Shown here piece after piece: positions 1 to 8,264 of a stretch of 56,302 nucleotides of DNA. This DNA is from Halothiobacillus sp. (GTDB taxonomy: Bacteria > Pseudomonadota > Gammaproteobacteria > Halothiobacillales > Halothiobacillaceae): positions 1 to 56,302 of the forward strand of contig JAGXHU010000057.1 in assembly GCA_024636015.1 (NCBI GenBank). The letters run 5' to 3'. Position 1 is the stretch's first letter. The number at the start of each line of letters is the position of its first letter. The translations under genes and the position numbers were made by a program. The notes below the pieces were generated by a model, which was not told the origin of the DNA, ran no database searches, and saw only the letters and a list, made by a program, of their open reading frames with translations.

Positions 1-194
1 CTGTTTGCGACCTGGATGAGGCGGGCCGCGATGGCAGGATCCTGTGACACGATATCAACGAGTTCATGTACCGTACTGGTCGACGATTCCGCAATTCGCC
101 GCGCGCGTACGGCAATATCGGGCAACACGGGCAAGGCAATGCCCTGTTCCATGATCATGTTGATAATTACCTGTTCGAGTACGGGGTTGCTCAT
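1..194 (-). CDS. HDOD-domain protein, N-terminal part (runs off window)
   Basis: Only the first 64 codons are in the window; the rest lies beyond the left edge. The reading begins ATG at 194 with an AGGA stretch about ten bases upstream. Residues 20-64 match the start of an HDOD domain: an LPVLPDIAVRARRIA block, then VSQDPAIAARLIQVAN, which corresponds to the family's SxDPxLxxRLLxxAN motif. HDOD proteins are non-catalytic HD-fold relatives that act in signalling, often with a C-terminal output domain; nothing can be said here about the output. It lies 81 bp downstream of ettA on the same strand, so co-transcription is possible. A second, more divergent HDOD-like protein lies at 31813-33207. 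Confidence 0.8.
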   Translation of the reverse strand, partial: MSNPVLEQVIINMIMEQGIALPVLPDIAVRARRIAESSTSTVHELVDIVSQDPAIAARLIQVAN

Positions 195-275
195 GAATAA
201 AAATCCTGGTTCTTATCGTTTTTGTTCTGAATAAACTTCCATGTTTCATGCAGCAGGGGAGACATTTTCAGCCCG

Positions 276-1940
276 TCAAGCCAAGCGGGTATATTTCGGG
301 CGTTTGGGTTGATCGGCATCAGAACCCAGTCGGCGATGACGATCCGCCTCGTAATCCTGGAAGTTGCCCTCGAAGAAGACCACGGAACCATCATCCTCGA
401 AAGCAAGGATGTGGGACGCGATCCGGTCAAGGAACCAGCGATCGTGTGAAATCACCATCGACGAACCCGGGAAGTCCAGAATGGCCTGCTCCAGTGCGCG
501 CAGGGTCTCGATATCCAGGTCGTTTGTCGGTTCATCCAGCAACAGGACATTCCCGCCTGATTTGAGCAGCTTGGCCAGATGGACGCGGTTGCGTTCCCCA
601 CCCGACAAATCCTTCATGAATTTCTGTTGATCCTGACCCTTGAAATTGAAGCGGCCCAGATAGGCGCGCGACGGCATCTCGAACTTGCCGACGGTGATGT
701 TGTCGTAGCCATCGGAGATTTCCTGCCAGACGGTTTTATTGTCGGCGAGGTTGTCTCGACCCTGTGCCACATAGGACAGCTCAACCGATTCGCCGATCGA
801 AATTGAACCGGCATCGGGTTTCTCTTCGCCCATCAACATCCGGAACAAGGTGGATTTACCGACCCCGTTCGGGCCGATAATCCCCACAAAGCCGCCCTTG
901 GGTACCGAGAACGTAAGTCCCTGATAGAGTACGCGATCACCAAACTGCTTGGATAGGTTCTCTACTTCGATGACCTTGTCGCCCAGACGCGGTCCTGGCG
1001 GTATGTAAATTTCGTTGGTCTCGGCGCGCTTCTGGAAATCTTCTGACTGCAGTTCCTCGAACCTTGCGAGACGGGCCTTGGACTTGACCTGGCGACCTTT
1101 CGGATTCTGACGAACCCACTCCAGCTCCTGCTCCATGGCCTTACGCTTCGCGGATTCGGTTTTCTCTTCCAGTGCCAACCGTTTCTGTTTGCTATCCAGC
1201 CAATCGGAATAATTCCCTTCAAAAGGAATACCCTGACCGCGGTCGAGTTCCAGAATCCAGCCGGCCACATTGTCGAGGAAGTAGCGATCGTGGGTAACGG
1301 CCACTACGGTACCGTTGAACTCTTGCAGGAAACGCTCCAGCCAAGCTACGGATTCGGCATCCAGGTGGTTGGTTGGTTCATCGAGGATCAGCATGTCCGG
1401 GCTAGAGAGCAGCAGGCGGCACAACGCCACACGGCGACGCTCACCGCCAGATAGTAGGGTGACATCCGCATCCCAGGCCGGCAGGCGCAGCGCATCGGCC
1501 GCGACGTCGAGCTTGCGCTCCAGACCCCAGCCACCACTGGCATCGATTTTGTCCTGCAACTCGGCCTGTTCGGCCAGCAGGGTATCGAAATCGGCATCGG
1601 GATTGGCAAACGCTTCACTGATTTCATTGAAGCGTTCGAGCAGGCGGGCGACTTCGCCGACGCCATCCATGATGTTGCCGCGTACGTCCTTGGCCGGATC
1701 CAGATCCGGTTCCTGAGCCAGGTAGCCGATATTGATACCGGGCTGGGGCCGCGCTTCACCGACGATATCCTTGTCGACACCGGCCATGATTTTCAGCAAG
1801 GTAGACTTGCCTGCCCCGTTATAACCCAGCACGCCAATCTTGGCGCCGGGGTAAAAATTGAGGTATATGTCCTTGAGAATGAATTTTTTCGGGGGGATGA
1901 TTTTGCCAACCCCGTTCATCGTAAATATGTATTGCGCCAT
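276..1940 (-). CDS. ettA: Energy-dependent translational throttle protein EttA (ABC-F)
   Basis: A 554-residue ABC-F ATPase; E. coli EttA has 555. EttA binds the ribosomal E site and gates the first elongation steps according to the ATP/ADP ratio. Two ABC domains are visible: Walker [10 protein letters not shown] near residue 40 with signature [11 protein letters not shown], and Walker [10 protein letters not shown] in the second half with signature [12 protein letters not shown]. Between them is the charged linker rich in K, R and E. The start chosen is the ATG giving [13 protein letters not shown], the usual EttA N-terminus; the frame stays open much further upstream, but that would overlap the divergent VWA gene. 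An AGG about five bases upstream is the only ribosome-binding hint. Soluble, cytoplasmic. Confidence 0.95.
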   Translation of the reverse strand: MAQYIFTMNGVGKIIPPKKFILKDIYLNFYPGAKIGVLGYNGAGKSTLLKIMAGVDKDIVGEARPQPGINIGYLAQEPDLDPAKDVRGNIMDGVGEVARLLERFNEISEAFANPDADFDTLLAEQAELQDKIDASGGWGLERKLDVAADALRLPAWDADVTLLSGGERRRVALCRLLLSSPDMLILDEPTNHLDAESVAWLERFLQEFNGTVVAVTHDRYFLDNVAGWILELDRGQGIPFEGNYSDWLDSKQKRLALEEKTESAKRKAMEQELEWVRQNPKGRQVKSKARLARFEELQSEDFQKRAETNEIYIPPGPRLGDKVIEVENLSKQFGDRVLYQGLTFSVPKGGFVGIIGPNGVGKSTLFRMLMGEEKPDAGSISIGESVELSYVAQGRDNLADNKTVWQEISDGYDNITVGKFEMPSRAYLGRFNFKGQDQQKFMKDLSGGERNRVHLAKLLKSGGNVLLLDEPTNDLDIETLRALEQAILDFPGSSMVISHDRWFLDRIASHILAFEDDGSVVFFEGNFQDYEADRHRRLGSDADQPKRPKYTRLA

Positions 1941-2010
1941 AAAGCCTGTGTTTTCTGAGTAAAATGTGGTGCCATTATCGTTCAGATTGAGGGATAGATG
2001 CCAGTATCGT

Positions 2011-3972
2011 ATGAGTATAAGGACTAATTTCTTGAGCCATAAACACCTAGCCGGTTTCCTGTTGCTGCTCTTGTCTTCGCTACCGGCCGTGTCGGTACTG
2101 GCGCAAACGCCGCCGGAACTCCATGTGCTGATCGATGTGTCCGGCAGTATGAGGCAGACAGATCCCACCAATCTTCGGCGCCCTGCCCTGCGTTTACTCG
2201 GCGATTTGCTGCCGCCTGCGGCACGGATCGGCATCTGGTTTTTCGGGGATCGCATCACGCCGATCCTGCCGACGAAAATTGCATCGAATGCCACCAAGGC
2301 GCTAGTTCGCAATACGGCCGCCAAGATTCGTTCAAACGAACCGTTCACCGATATCCCCGCCGCGCTCGAAGCGGCTGCCACTGGTTGGGGGAGCGATACG
2401 GATCGAAATATCCTCTTGTTGTCGGATGGCATGGTGGATATCTCGAAGGACAAAGCCATCAATGAGCAGGCTCAGGCGCGGCTGCTGAACGAAATCGTGC
2501 CGCGGTTGCAGGCCGCGCATATCCGTGTTCATACCATTGCATTATCCAAGGATGCCGACAGCAAACTGCTTGCCGAGATTGCCAATCGGACGGGCGGTAT
2601 TTTTGTCGCGGCAGATTCCGCAGCGGCCCTGCAACGTGCCTTCCTCAAGATTTTCGAGGCCGCAGCTCCCCGGGATGGACTGCCTCTGGTTGATAACAAG
2701 TTCATGGTTGATAAATCGGTGAAAGAGCTCACCATCCTGGCCTTTCGCGACAAGGAGGGGCGCCCCAATAGTCTAAAAATGCCGAATGGGAAGTTGGTCG
2801 ATGAAAATAGCAGCCATGCCTTGCCGAACTGGCGTTGGGATGCGAGCGGCGGTCGGGATTTGATCACCATTGAGCAGCCACAGGACGGAGAATGGCAGAT
2901 CATCGGCGCCAAGGACCCGGATAACCGTGCGCTCATCATTACCGATCTGAAACTCAACGTGACGGCGATACCAACCCGTATTTACCCCGGGGAAGTCATT
3001 AACAGCACGCTGCAACTGACGAACCATGATGTGCCGGTCACGCAACTTGCGCTGACACAGACCATCAAGGCCGTCATTCAGGAGCGCAAGGATACCGAGG
3101 TTATTCAATCGATTCCGCTGAACGACAGCGGCGCCGATCCGGATATTATGGGCGGTGACGGTAAGTTTGATTTTCAATTGAATCTGATCGACCCCGCTGG
3201 GGTCTATAGTATGGTCGCGACGGCTGAAAGTCCGACGTTCCAGCGCAGCTGGCGACAAAATTTTGCGATGGCCCCGAATCCACCGATCACGCTTCAAGCA
3301 ATCACCAAGACATCGCCCGCAGCGACAGATACGCCGCCGAGCCCGAATGCCGCGGCCCACGGCGCGGAAACGGCACCGACTGTGGTTGCACATCAGGAGA
3401 ATCGCCCTGCAGCCGCGTCGACGGTTCAGCCTGTGCCACCCCCGCCTGTTCGTGAAGTCAGGATCACGCAGGACCCGACCGTGATCATCCCAGAGCGGGG
3501 GGTGATCGATGGCAAATGGGAATGTGTGAGCGCCAAAGTACCCGATAAAGCGCCCGCACAAGCACCTGCCACAGGCAAAGCAAATGTACCGGCTGCGGTA
3601 GCGCCATCGAGTATCCCCGTACATTGGGTGCTCACACACACGATCGATACTTTCCCGGTACCGTTGCCAGCGGATCGGCGTTGCTCGCTGACGGGCACGC
3701 TGACAGCCGAATTGACCACCAATCGGCCCATGACCCTTCGACTCCTTCCGCTGATCGTGCCGGCATTGTTGTCGCCAGCCTCGCCATCTGAGCATCATGA
3801 CACTCATGAGACGGCCGATCATGAAGCGGTACCCCGGAGCGGGCCAAACTGGATACTGATTGGTGCCATCAATCTCGGGCTGTTCCTGCTGATGGCCCTT
3901 GGCATCTGGCTGTGGCGGCGGTCAGCGAAGAAAACGATCAACCAATTACTTGCCGAGGCAAAAACTGCATGA
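2011..3972 (+). CDS. VWA-domain envelope protein with C-terminal membrane anchor
   Basis: A 653-residue protein. Residues 1-31 form a signal peptide (hydrophobic FLLLLLSS core, likely cleavage after VLA). A von Willebrand A domain follows with the metal-binding DVSGSM motif at residues 42-47. The middle holds beta-rich, probably Ig-like segments and a proline/alanine-rich linker. Near residue 620 a single membrane span ([19 protein letters not shown]) is followed by a basic cytoplasmic tail. The layout suggests a periplasmic VWA module tethered to the inner membrane. It resembles the gammaproteobacterial VWA family annotated as TIGR03503, though this was not checked. The start was chosen because it puts the signal peptide at the N-terminus; an in-frame GTG lies 45 bases upstream. 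The stop overlaps the next start as ATGA, so translation is coupled. Confidence 0.8.
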   Translation: MSIRTNFLSHKHLAGFLLLLLSSLPAVSVLAQTPPELHVLIDVSGSMRQTDPTNLRRPALRLLGDLLPPAARIGIWFFGDRITPILPTKIASNATKALVRNTAAKIRSNEPFTDIPAALEAAATGWGSDTDRNILLLSDGMVDISKDKAINEQAQARLLNEIVPRLQAAHIRVHTIALSKDADSKLLAEIANRTGGIFVAADSAAALQRAFLKIFEAAAPRDGLPLVDNKFMVDKSVKELTILAFRDKEGRPNSLKMPNGKLVDENSSHALPNWRWDASGGRDLITIEQPQDGEWQIIGAKDPDNRALIITDLKLNVTAIPTRIYPGEVINSTLQLTNHDVPVTQLALTQTIKAVIQERKDTEVIQSIPLNDSGADPDIMGGDGKFDFQLNLIDPAGVYSMVATAESPTFQRSWRQNFAMAPNPPITLQAITKTSPAATDTPPSPNAAAHGAETAPTVVAHQENRPAAASTVQPVPPPPVREVRITQDPTVIIPERGVIDGKWECVSAKVPDKAPAQAPATGKANVPAAVAPSSIPVHWVLTHTIDTFPVPLPADRRCSLTGTLTAELTTNRPMTLRLLPLIVPALLSPASPSEHHDTHETADHEAVPRSGPNWILIGAINLGLFLLMALGIWLWRRSAKKTINQLLAEAKTA

Positions 3973-5279
3973 ATACGCCAGATACCCATCCTGCGGCCAC
4001 CAGTCTTACCTGGTTTTTGAGTGCGGACTGGGCCTTACTGTCCTCGGAGCTTGCCGCAATCTTCCTGGTCTTTGCATTGATCGTTGGCATGCTCGCCTGG
4101 CTCGGCCGGCGTCGTCGCCTCAATGCGGCTCGGGCGTTGATCAATGAACGTGAATCGATCGCTGAAACCGCGACGGAAACGTTCAATCAACACCTTACTG
4201 CGCTGTTGCCCGAGGCATCGGTGACGAGCGAGGCCTTGGACGACTATCTGCAGCGCAGCCAGGAGTTGATCAGTGCTCTCGTGGAACCATGGCTGGAACC
4301 CTCCACGCGCGGTTTGCAGAATGCTGTTCGGGAGGTGATGGGCATTCGCCATACCGACCTGCATCAGGTAGCTGCATTCTTTCGTGCGCAGCCTGCCACA
4401 GTAACGGATGAAAAAACCAAAGAAACACTGGAACAGCTAAAAACGGATCTGGTCTCGTTGCAAAAAGCCGAAGCGGAGCGTTCGGCCCAGCTGGCCGAAG
4501 CGCTAAAATCGGTCAGCATTATTGTGAGTGAATATGGGCGAAAATTCGGGATCGAAGCGGATTTCCGCGCACCACGAATTCTCCGAACCCTGATCTATCT
4601 TCAGGGAATCGAGCAGGGATTGGATCACGATGCTGCAATGAATCAGGCTGACTTTGCCATGGAGAGCGGGGTCAATTTGACAGAAGACGAAGATGAGTCG
4701 GAGGCCAAAGCGGTGCCGGCCTCAGCCAAGGCTGCTACAGCGGTGGCTGCTAAAGAGACAGATACTAAAGAGGCGACCGCTAAAGAGGCTACGACTAAAG
4801 AGGCTACGACTAAAGAGGCTACGACTAAAGAGGCTACGACTAAAGAGGCTACGGCTAAAGAGGCTACGGCTAAAGAGGCTGCTGCCGTTGCACCACCGCC
4901 CGCAATGGTCGACCCGACTGAACTCATGCCAGAGGAACCGGTCACACAAAAGAAAGCGACTGTAGCGGATGAACCGGCTTCGGCATCCGATGAGGTTTTC
5001 AAGGAAGTGGGTGAGGTCGTTTCAGATGGCGACGGTGTCATGGAGGAAGTCGCTTCTGGATCGGAGGCAATGTCTCAAATCGATCTGGATGACATCGAGC
5101 TGCCGGCAGAGGCGAAAGAACTGCCAGCGGCACCTGCCTTTGAACTCAATCTAGATGATATCGATGCATTGCTCGATGCGGAAATCTCAAAACAGCAGTC
5201 CAGCTATGATGATTCTGCCGCGGAGGGAACGTCCCTTTCGGATGATGATCTTGATTTGAGCAAGAAACCGCCGGTTTGA
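3969..5279 (+). CDS. Inner-membrane protein with coiled coil, KEATT repeats and acidic tail
   Basis: A 436-residue protein of unknown function. One membrane span lies near residues 25-45, followed by RRRR, which predicts a cytoplasmic C-terminus. Residues 50-220 are mostly helical, with a QKAEAERSAQLAEALKSV coiled-coil stretch. Then comes a run of nine five-residue units of the KEATT type, then a long acidic region with three similar short motifs (IDLDDIELP, LNLDDIDALLD, DDDLDLSKK). The acidic, low-complexity tail with short conserved motifs recalls FimV-like scaffold proteins, but that is only a resemblance in style. Its ATG overlaps the VWA gene's stop by 4 bp, so the two products are probably made together and may interact across the membrane. 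Confidence 0.75.
   Translation: MNTPDTHPAATSLTWFLSADWALLSSELAAIFLVFALIVGMLAWLGRRRRLNAARALINERESIAETATETFNQHLTALLPEASVTSEALDDYLQRSQELISALVEPWLEPSTRGLQNAVREVMGIRHTDLHQVAAFFRAQPATVTDEKTKETLEQLKTDLVSLQKAEAERSAQLAEALKSVSIIVSEYGRKFGIEADFRAPRILRTLIYLQGIEQGLDHDAAMNQADFAMESGVNLTEDEDESEAKAVPASAKAATAVAAKETDTKEATAKEATTKEATTKEATTKEATTKEATAKEATAKEAAAVAPPPAMVDPTELMPEEPVTQKKATVADEPASASDEVFKEVGEVVSDGDGVMEEVASGSEAMSQIDLDDIELPAEAKELPAAPAFELNLDDIDALLDAEISKQQSSYDDSAAEGTSLSDDDLDLSKKPPV
4752..4886 (+). repeat. Nine tandem 15-bp units coding for KEATT-type repeats
   Basis: Nine consecutive 15-bp units with consensus AAAGAGGCTACGACT lie in frame inside the preceding gene. Four central copies (4782-4841) are identical, two more differ at one base, and the outer ones have diverged. 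They encode KETDT, KEATA, KEATT four times, KEATA twice, then KEAAA. The unit length is a multiple of three, so copy-number change would alter linker length without breaking the frame. The opposite strand is also open here and gives spurious serine/valine- or leucine-rich readings. Confidence 0.95.
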
Positions 5280-5305
5280 TCCCCAAGATAAGTCACGGAT
5301 GACGA

Positions 5306-5336
5306 CTGTTGGTTCGATACAGGCCAACAGCACTGT
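5306..5336 (+). terminator. Possible weak terminator hairpin
   Basis: CTGTTGG (5306-5312) and CCAACAG (5324-5330) can pair around an 11-base loop, followed by CACTGTTTTC. The T run is short and interrupted, so this may be a weak terminator or only a transcript hairpin between the repeat protein gene and the thiol protein gene. Confidence 0.3.
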
Positions 5337-5375
5337 TTTCTGGTCACTAAATTAATTTCAAAAGGTGTTTGTTTG

Positions 5376-6062
5376 ATGACTGTACCGACCCCCTCCCTGG
5401 GCGCTTTGATGTTGCGCACGCTCCGATACCCCTATCTGATGCTCGTGCTGCTACTGACACTTTCAATTGTTGCCCCGGTCGTTTTTGCCGCTCAGACGGA
5501 CACTGCCACTGTACCCAAAAATAGACAGGTCGCCGTGCGTTTGATGGCCGATCTGACGGATGCATCCTGGATCAAGGATGGTAATGGTAGTCAGATCGTT
5601 TACATGTTCTTTGACCCGAACTGTCCCTATTGCCATGCAGTGTTCGATTCCTTTATGAAAATCCGCAAGGATATGCCGAATCTGCAGTTCCGGTGGGTTC
5701 CGGTCGGGATGCTGACACCGACCTCCACCACCAAGGCCGCGGCAATCATTCAAGCCAAGGATCCACTGAAGGCATTTTACGAAAGCGAAAATAACTACGG
5801 TTTTCTGGATAGTGGAAATGGTGGCGGAATCGAACCTGCGAAGCATGTCACGGCGAAAGCGTCAGCCATGTTGCTGGAGAATCTCTCCATTCTCCAGGGC
5901 GATAATCTTTACGCCATTCCGATCATCCTTTTCCAGGCCGATGACGGCCTGCCCTTCTCCTTTTCGGGCGCACGACCGGAATCCCAGTTGCGTGCAATCC
6001 TGAAACACGTCGCCAAGGGTAATTTCGGTGGTGGAAAAGCGGTCGGTTCCCCATCGCCTTAG
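5376..6062 (+). CDS. Periplasmic thiol:disulfide interchange protein, DsbC/DsbG-like
   Basis: A 228-residue protein. An N-terminal hydrophobic stretch (LMLVLLLTLSIVAPVVFA) acts as signal peptide or anchor, with likely cleavage before AQTD. A thioredoxin-fold domain follows with the redox motif CPYC at residues 83-86, preceded by FFDPN as in DsbC/DsbG. The cis-proline region near the C-terminus (IPIILFQADDG) fits. The family isomerises or reduces periplasmic disulfides and is usually kept reduced by DsbD; no DsbD is present here. The start is the ATG at 5376 because AAAGGTG lies eight bases before it; a TTG sits directly before the ATG. It follows the VWA/KEATT pair by 96 bp and is closed by a strong terminator, so the three may form one unit. 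Confidence 0.8.
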   Translation: MTVPTPSLGALMLRTLRYPYLMLVLLLTLSIVAPVVFAAQTDTATVPKNRQVAVRLMADLTDASWIKDGNGSQIVYMFFDPNCPYCHAVFDSFMKIRKDMPNLQFRWVPVGMLTPTSTTKAAAIIQAKDPLKAFYESENNYGFLDSGNGGGIEPAKHVTAKASAMLLENLSILQGDNLYAIPIILFQADDGLPFSFSGARPESQLRAILKHVAKGNFGGGKAVGSPSP

Positions 6063-6089
6063 CTGGTTGAAGGGGGGTAATAGCGACAG

Positions 6090-6116
6090 AGCCCGGCAAA
6101 CTGCCGGGCTTTTATT
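6090..6116 (+). terminator. Rho-independent terminator after the thiol protein gene
   Basis: A perfect 8-bp stem AGCCCGGC / GCCGGGCT with loop AAACT is followed by TTTATTT. It lies 27 bp after the stop codon and just before the convergent murB stop, so it may serve both directions. Confidence 0.9.
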
Positions 6117-6129
6117 TGTATATGGCACG

Positions 6130-7218
6130 TTATTTCAATATCAGGGGTTCGGGTTCCAGACGAACACCAAAGCGTTGCCATACGTCGCTTTGAACCTGTT
6201 GGGCCAAGTGCCATAATTCGGCGCCCTTGGCGCCGCCGAGGTTGACCAGCACCAGCGCGTGTTGTGCAGACATGCCTACAGCACCGAGCGTCTTTCCCCG
6301 CCAGCCCGCCTGTTCGATCAACCAGCCCGCCGACAGTTTCTGGTACGCCGGGTCGGGTATCGGGTAGGTAGGTATCTGCGGCCACTGGTTGCGCAATCGC
6401 TCTGCTTCAGCCATTGAAACGATCGGATTTTGAAAAAAACTTCCGGTGCTGCCGATTTCTGCGCTCCGCCAATCCGGGAGTTTTTGCAAACGGACTCGGG
6501 TCACAATGTTTGCGAGCTCGCTAGGCGTCAGGCTCTTGAGGTCGCGCTTGTCGGGATCTAGGCAGGATTCAGCCTCTGCCTGCAAACCGGGATACCCCAG
6601 CGGCGGCCAATCTGCGGGTGCGACTTTACGAAGCTGCGCCCATACCCGGAGGATCAACCAGCGGCCCGGTTCGTCCTTGAATCGACTGTGGCGATAGCTG
6701 AGGCCGCAGTCCTCCGGACGCCAGACGGCATATTCCTGATTTTGCCGATCCCATAGTTCAACAGAATCGAGTACATCCGACAGTTGCACGCCATAGGCGC
6801 CGACATTCTGAATGGGTGCCGCGCCCACCGTACCAGGGATTTCGGCCAGCCGTTCGAGGCCGTACCAGCCTTGGGCGGCTGTCCAGCGTATCCATTGATC
6901 CAGTCCCACACCCGCATCGGCATAAACGCGGATATGCTCACCGGCTTCAATGGCGCCATATTCAGTATTGGCCAGAGAGAGGACCTTGTCGATCCGCTCA
7001 GCGACAAAGAGGATATTACTGCCGCCGCCCAAAATCAGTGTGTTGGGATCACTCAGCCACTCGTCACGGACAACGGGCTTTGCCAATGCGTTGGTGGCCG
7101 AGTGAATGCGCAAAAGTCGCCCGGCATACACCGGAAGATTCATGGTGTTTTCCAGGGGGGCATCGGTCAGCCATTCGAAACCCGCGGGCGGGTTGGGCCG
7201 ATCACAGGTGGGTTTCAT
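6130..7218 (-). CDS. murB: UDP-N-acetylenolpyruvoylglucosamine reductase
   Basis: A 362-residue type I MurB, slightly longer than the E. coli enzyme. It uses NADPH and FAD to reduce UDP-GlcNAc-enolpyruvate to UDP-MurNAc in the cytoplasm. The FAD-binding GGGSN motif is at residues 64-68, the IPGTVGAAPIQNVGAYG block at about 128-143, and the catalytic serine is probably S260 in GSTGSFFQNP. The C-terminus LEPEPLIL carries the expected acidic residue. An N-terminal extension of about 20 residues before MNLPVYAG is unusual, but the ATG at 7218 is supported by its ATGA overlap with the upstream glycosyltransferase gene. Confidence 0.95.
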   Translation of the reverse strand: MKPTCDRPNPPAGFEWLTDAPLENTMNLPVYAGRLLRIHSATNALAKPVVRDEWLSDPNTLILGGGSNILFVAERIDKVLSLANTEYGAIEAGEHIRVYADAGVGLDQWIRWTAAQGWYGLERLAEIPGTVGAAPIQNVGAYGVQLSDVLDSVELWDRQNQEYAVWRPEDCGLSYRHSRFKDEPGRWLILRVWAQLRKVAPADWPPLGYPGLQAEAESCLDPDKRDLKSLTPSELANIVTRVRLQKLPDWRSAEIGSTGSFFQNPIVSMAEAERLRNQWPQIPTYPIPDPAYQKLSAGWLIEQAGWRGKTLGAVGMSAQHALVLVNLGGAKGAELWHLAQQVQSDVWQRFGVRLEPEPLILK

Positions 7219-8135
7219 GGCGCCTGATGGTGGCGTTGTAGAACCTGGATGATGGATTCGACCACAATGTGCGGTTCATTGAACGGGTTATGGTCGATAT
7301 TGATGATTTTCTGGGTGGCCCAGTGAGTGGAAATAACACCGCGACTGGTGGCCTGGTCGGGTGGGCACAGGCATAGCCCCGGTCGTCCCAGCGCGGCGGC
7401 CAGCCAGGCCGTACTGTTCAATCCCGAGAGAATGTAGCGTGTGTCGGCGATCAGCGGCCAATATGACAATAGCTGCGTTGATTCTTCTAGGTCCGGGTTC
7501 GAAAAATCCAGGTAAGCGGTAGACAGGTTCGTCTCGGTAAGCCGTTCACGAAAATACTGTTTTTCATCCACTGTCCAGGGCATGTCACGCAGATCAATCA
7601 CGATATCGGTCTCGACCGGGGCATCCTGTTCCCTAGGGTGAAACCCATAATCCGGTTCAAGGTCATGCAGTGAGTAGCCCAGTTCGGCCGCAAACAAAAC
7701 ACGGAGTGCCTGAACGGGGTGTAACTCTACCGGGACGGGAAAGACCGACGAATAGTCACGATCAAGGCTGGGTTGTATTGGGTGGGCGATCCCGACCCGC
7801 CGTCCCGGACGGCCTCGAAGTGGGGCACGTGTCTGTGGGGTCCCGAACGGATCGATCCATACCGTGGATTCGTCCTGCAGCATTTCACCCAGACTGTCGT
7901 TCAGATTTCGGCGCGCGCGCCAATAGGCGGGCTTCCAGAAGGGTTGTTGCCAATCCTCCTCCTGCACGTCGATGAAACGGGTCACCGCCGGGTGTTTGCG
8001 AATGCAGGCATTCATGGCGCTAGAGCCGATGAGCGTGATTTCAAGGCCGGGCACCGCGTTCATCGCATCGGTAAATGCGGCCCAGACAGGGATGACTTCG
8101 GCGGGGTTTCGGACCAGACTGACTAAAATCTGCAT
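7215..8135 (-). CDS. Glycosyltransferase family 9-like (heptosyltransferase-like) protein
   Basis: A 306-residue protein resembling WaaC/RfaF-type heptosyltransferases of lipopolysaccharide core synthesis. The N-terminal MQILVSLVRNPAEVI replaces the canonical MRILIVKxSSLGDVI and is followed by a conserved-looking PALxDA-like block and GLEITLIGSS. The C-terminal half has a nucleotide-sugar-site-like segment (YILSGLNSTAWLAAALGRPGLCL), close to the family's TGLxHLAxAxGxP pattern. The usual SxGD and some donor residues are altered, so the substrate cannot be inferred. It overlaps murB by ATGA. Start choice: ATG 8135; an in-frame GTG 15 bases upstream sits immediately after an AGGAG and is a poorer fit. 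Confidence 0.65.
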   Translation of the reverse strand: MQILVSLVRNPAEVIPVWAAFTDAMNAVPGLEITLIGSSAMNACIRKHPAVTRFIDVQEEDWQQPFWKPAYWRARRNLNDSLGEMLQDESTVWIDPFGTPQTRAPLRGRPGRRVGIAHPIQPSLDRDYSSVFPVPVELHPVQALRVLFAAELGYSLHDLEPDYGFHPREQDAPVETDIVIDLRDMPWTVDEKQYFRERLTETNLSTAYLDFSNPDLEESTQLLSYWPLIADTRYILSGLNSTAWLAAALGRPGLCLCPPDQATSRGVISTHWATQKIINIDHNPFNEPHIVVESIIQVLQRHHQAP

Positions 8136-8223
8136 GCTTGACTCATACACTCCTTCGAGCAACTTTAACTAAAACAAAAAACTTGATCTGCGTCCCTGAA
8201 CCGCGCTCAAGCACGACCTCATG

Positions 8224-8258
8224 CTAAACTTCGCAGCCCGGTTTTCCTAGAAGTTTAG
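8224..8258. promoter_or_regulatory. Inverted repeat just before metG
   Basis: CTAAACTTC (8224-8232) and GAAGTTTAG (8250-8258) form a perfect 9-bp inverted repeat with a 17-base centre, ending six bases before the metG ATG. No T run follows. As RNA it would put the ribosome entry site in or next to a stem; as DNA it could be a two-half-site operator. No T-box features (specifier loop, conserved T-box sequence) were seen. Confidence 0.5.
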
Positions 8259-8264
8259 TTACAC

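Noticed and set aside
4643..5041. Minus-strand frame rich in ASLVV repeats
   Set aside because: It is the reverse reading of the 15-bp KEATT array and has no start or context of its own.
8136..8264. T-box leader before metG
   Set aside because: The gap is only 129 bp, with no T-box consensus or antiterminator pair; the simple inverted repeat is reported instead.
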